Assembly: GCA_025928215.1 (NCBI GenBank)
Contig: JAICJW010000047.1
Span: 1 to 15,588 of the forward strand
DNA from: Chloroflexia bacterium
GTDB taxonomy: Bacteria; Chloroflexota; Chloroflexia; Thermomicrobiales; JALYUS01
Length of the DNA: 15,588 bases
Reading direction: 5' to 3'
Part shown: positions 13,893 through 15,588 of the stretch, piece after piece
How positions within the stretch are numbered: position 1 is the first letter of the stretch
How the letters are laid out: each line of letters starts with the position of its first letter
Program-made: the position numbers and the translations under genes
The notes under the pieces: generated by a model
What the model was told of the DNA's origin: nothing
What the model saw: only the letters and a program-made list of their open reading frames with translations
Database searches by the model: none

Positions 13893-13976
13893 GCGGCGGT
13901 CATTATGAACCTCACGCGCCTCAGCAAATCAGATGGATGGCGTCCCGATTATTCTGCGCGAGCGCGGAGGGCGACG

Positions 13977-15527
13977 ATGCGGGCGATTCTCAGTGTCTGG
14001 GACAAAACGGGGTTGGTGCCATTTGCGCGGGGTCTGGCGGACCTCGGCTGGGAACTGGTTTCGACCGGTAACACGGAGCGGACACTCGCGGAGGCCGGGA
14101 TTCCCGTCACCGGTATCGCCGCTGTGACGGGCTTCCCGGAAATTCTCGGCGGTCGGGTCAAGACCCTCCATCCTGCCGTGCATGGCGGTATCCTTGCCCG
14201 CCGCGACAACGCGGGCGATATGACGACGCTCGCGACGCACGACATTACCGCCGTGGACATGGTCGTCTCAAACCTCTATCCCTTCGCGGCAACGGTTGCC
14301 GATCCATCCATCACGGTCGCGGAAGCGCTGGAAAACATTGATATCGGTGGGCCGACGCTCGTCCGGGCGGCGGCGAAGAATTTCCCCGCCGTCCTCGTCC
14401 TCACCGAAGCCGGAGACTACGATCACGTTCTCAGTTTGCTCCGGGCCGGTGGCGTCCCGCTCGTAGAGCGCCGTGTGCTCGCGGCGAAAGCGTTTGCCCA
14501 CGTCGCCGCGTATGACACGACCATCGCGGCCTATCTGCGCGGCACGGATGGCGCACCGGACGCGTCATTTCCCGCCGAGTATGGCATCGCGGGCACGCTC
14601 CATCAGCCGATGCGGTACGGCGAAAACCCGCACCAGGCCGCCGCGCTCTATCGCGCGTACGAACCGGGTCGCCCGGCGCGCGGCCTGCTCGGCGCGACGC
14701 AATTGGCGGGCAAGGAACTCTCGTACAACAACATCCTCGACGCGGACGCGGCGTGGACGGCGGCATGTGACTTCCTCGGTTGGGAGCGACCAGCATGCGT
14801 GATCGTCAAACACAACATCCCCTGCGGCATCGCGCTTGGTGACGACCCGGAGATCGCCTTCCGGCGGGCGTATGCCTCCGACCCGCTCTCCGCATTCGGC
14901 GGCGTGATCGCGCTGACAACACCGGCGACTGCCGCCGTTGCGGAGGCGATCGCGGAACTCTTCGTCGAGGTCGTCCTCGCGCCATCCTTCGATGATGAGG
15001 CGCGGGCGGCGTTCGCGCGGCGGAAGAATGTCCGTCTGCTCGCGATGGGCGCGCCGTCTGCCACACCCGACGCGTGGGAAGTCCGCTCCGTGCAGGGCGG
15101 GTTCCTGCTCCAATCGCAGGATCGGGTGATTGATGATCTGCGCACATGGCAGGTCGTCTCGCGGCGACCACCGACCGATGAGGAAGCGCGCGATCTCCGC
15201 TTCGCGTGGCGCGCGGCGCGGCATGTCAAGTCGAACAGCATCGTCCTCGTCAAGGATGGCGCGACGGTCGGCATCGGCGGCGGCCAGCCAAGCCGGATTG
15301 ACGCGGCGAAAATTGCTATCGCGAAGGCGAGCGACCGCACGCGAGGAAGCGTGATGGCCTCCGATGCCTTCTTCCCCTTCGCGGATACCGTCGAGGTCTG
15401 TGTGGCGATGGGCGTGACGGCCATCGTGCACCCCGGCGGTTCGATCCGCGACGCGGAGAGCATCACCGCCGCCGATGCCGGGAACGCCGCGATGATGACG
15501 ACGGGGCGGCGGCACTTCCGCCATTGA
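13977..15527 (+). CDS. purH: Bifunctional AICAR formyltransferase / IMP cyclohydrolase
   Basis: Last two steps of IMP synthesis: AICAR + 10-formyl-THF to FAICAR, then ring closure to IMP. 516 residues, normal length. N-terminal MGS-like cyclohydrolase domain (1 to about 145): ILSVWDKTGLVPFARGLADL, STGNTERTLAEAGI, GGRVKTLHPAVHGGILARRD, IDIGGPTLVRAAAKN. C-terminal transformylase: RYGENPHQAAALY, ELSYNNILDADAAW, IVKHNIPCG with the catalytic Lys-His pair at about 278-279, AFGGVIAL, FAWRAARHVKSNSIVLVKDG, GIGGGQPSRIDAA, ASDAFFPFADTVE, HPGGSIRD and a final HFRH. ATG 13977 has GGAGGG 5 nt upstream and starts exactly like family members (MRAILSV.DKTG). The frame is open back to ATG 13905, a possible 24-residue extension. 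It is controlled by the upstream ZTP riboswitch. Confidence 0.97.
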   Translation: MRAILSVWDKTGLVPFARGLADLGWELVSTGNTERTLAEAGIPVTGIAAVTGFPEILGGRVKTLHPAVHGGILARRDNAGDMTTLATHDITAVDMVVSNLYPFAATVADPSITVAEALENIDIGGPTLVRAAAKNFPAVLVLTEAGDYDHVLSLLRAGGVPLVERRVLAAKAFAHVAAYDTTIAAYLRGTDGAPDASFPAEYGIAGTLHQPMRYGENPHQAAALYRAYEPGRPARGLLGATQLAGKELSYNNILDADAAWTAACDFLGWERPACVIVKHNIPCGIALGDDPEIAFRRAYASDPLSAFGGVIALTTPATAAVAEAIAELFVEVVLAPSFDDEARAAFARRKNVRLLAMGAPSATPDAWEVRSVQGGFLLQSQDRVIDDLRTWQVVSRRPPTDEEARDLRFAWRAARHVKSNSIVLVKDGATVGIGGGQPSRIDAAKIAIAKASDRTRGSVMASDAFFPFADTVEVCVAMGVTAIVHPGGSIRDAESITAADAGNAAMMTTGRRHFRH

Positions 15528-15537
15528 AAGTGCAACC

Positions 15538-15588
15538 TCAGCGCGGCGTGACGTATTGTTGGAGCGCTGCCAGTTCATCGGCGGCGCT
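15538..15588 (-). CDS. Possible 3' end of an unknown minus-strand gene
   Basis: From the window edge one minus-strand frame reads SAADELAALQQYVTPR and then TGA (15538-15540), 10 bp beyond the purH stop. Composition and the plausible convergent layout suggest a real C-terminus, but 16 residues are too few to identify anything. Confidence 0.35.
   Translation of the reverse strand, partial: SAADELAALQQYVTPR

Noticed and set aside
14565..15578. 337-codon open frame on the minus strand opposite purH
   Set aside because: Arg/Asp-rich composition, no motif, antisense to purH; the TGA-terminated frame at 15538-15588 is a different one.
1..15588. CRISPR arrays, IS elements, prophage, tRNA genes
   Set aside because: No evenly spaced direct repeats, transposase or integrase motifs, or cloverleaf sequences were found on either strand.

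Overview
The window is a stretch of GC-rich bacterial chromosome filled with housekeeping genes. Chloroflexota (Thermomicrobia-like) is my best guess for the host. That rests on gene style (long glnA/gltB-type nitrogen genes, MltG, HflX and Roadblock proteins with Shine-Dalgarno starts, T-box and ZTP RNA switches, and intergenic-type direct and inverted repeats entering genes), not on any marker gene. I see no phage, transposase, CRISPR, tRNA or rRNA.

Layout. (1) 1-1033, minus: a membrane-anchored MltG-type transglycosylase whose last residues lie outside the window. (2) 1034-1492: a non-coding divergent spacer. (3) 1493-4557, plus: a PucR-type regulator followed at 20 bp by a glutamine synthetase family gene. 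(4) 4558-4646: a long imperfect inverted repeat between convergent genes. (5) 4648-9279, minus: the large chain of glutamate synthase (GltB), preceded at 9343-9634 by a complete T-box riboswitch and a sigma70-like promoter at 9687-9716. (6) 9799-15527, plus: miaA, hflX, a Roadblock/LC7 gene, purM and purH. purM overlaps the Roadblock gene by 8 bp, and purH sits behind a ZTP (pfl) riboswitch at 13792-13870. (7) 15538-15588: a possible 3' end of a minus-strand gene.

How the parts fit. The left half is nitrogen assimilation: the GS-family enzyme makes (or is related to enzymes that make) glutamine, and GltB uses glutamine to make glutamate. The two are convergent and share the inverted-repeat spacer. 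The right half is tRNA modification (MiaA), a ribosome-associated GTPase (HflX), and two steps of purine synthesis (PurM, PurH), with PurH wired to its own pathway intermediate ZTP.

The most unusual observation is the T-box in front of gltB. Its specifier triplet reads GCA (alanine) and its T-box bulge is UGGU, which fits a tRNA with discriminator A73, as tRNA-Ala has. A glutamate synthase that senses uncharged tRNA-Ala would be an unexpected circuit. Also notable are intergenic-type repeat DNA translated in frame inside gltB at two places, and the replacement of two usually conserved active-site arginines in the GS-family protein.
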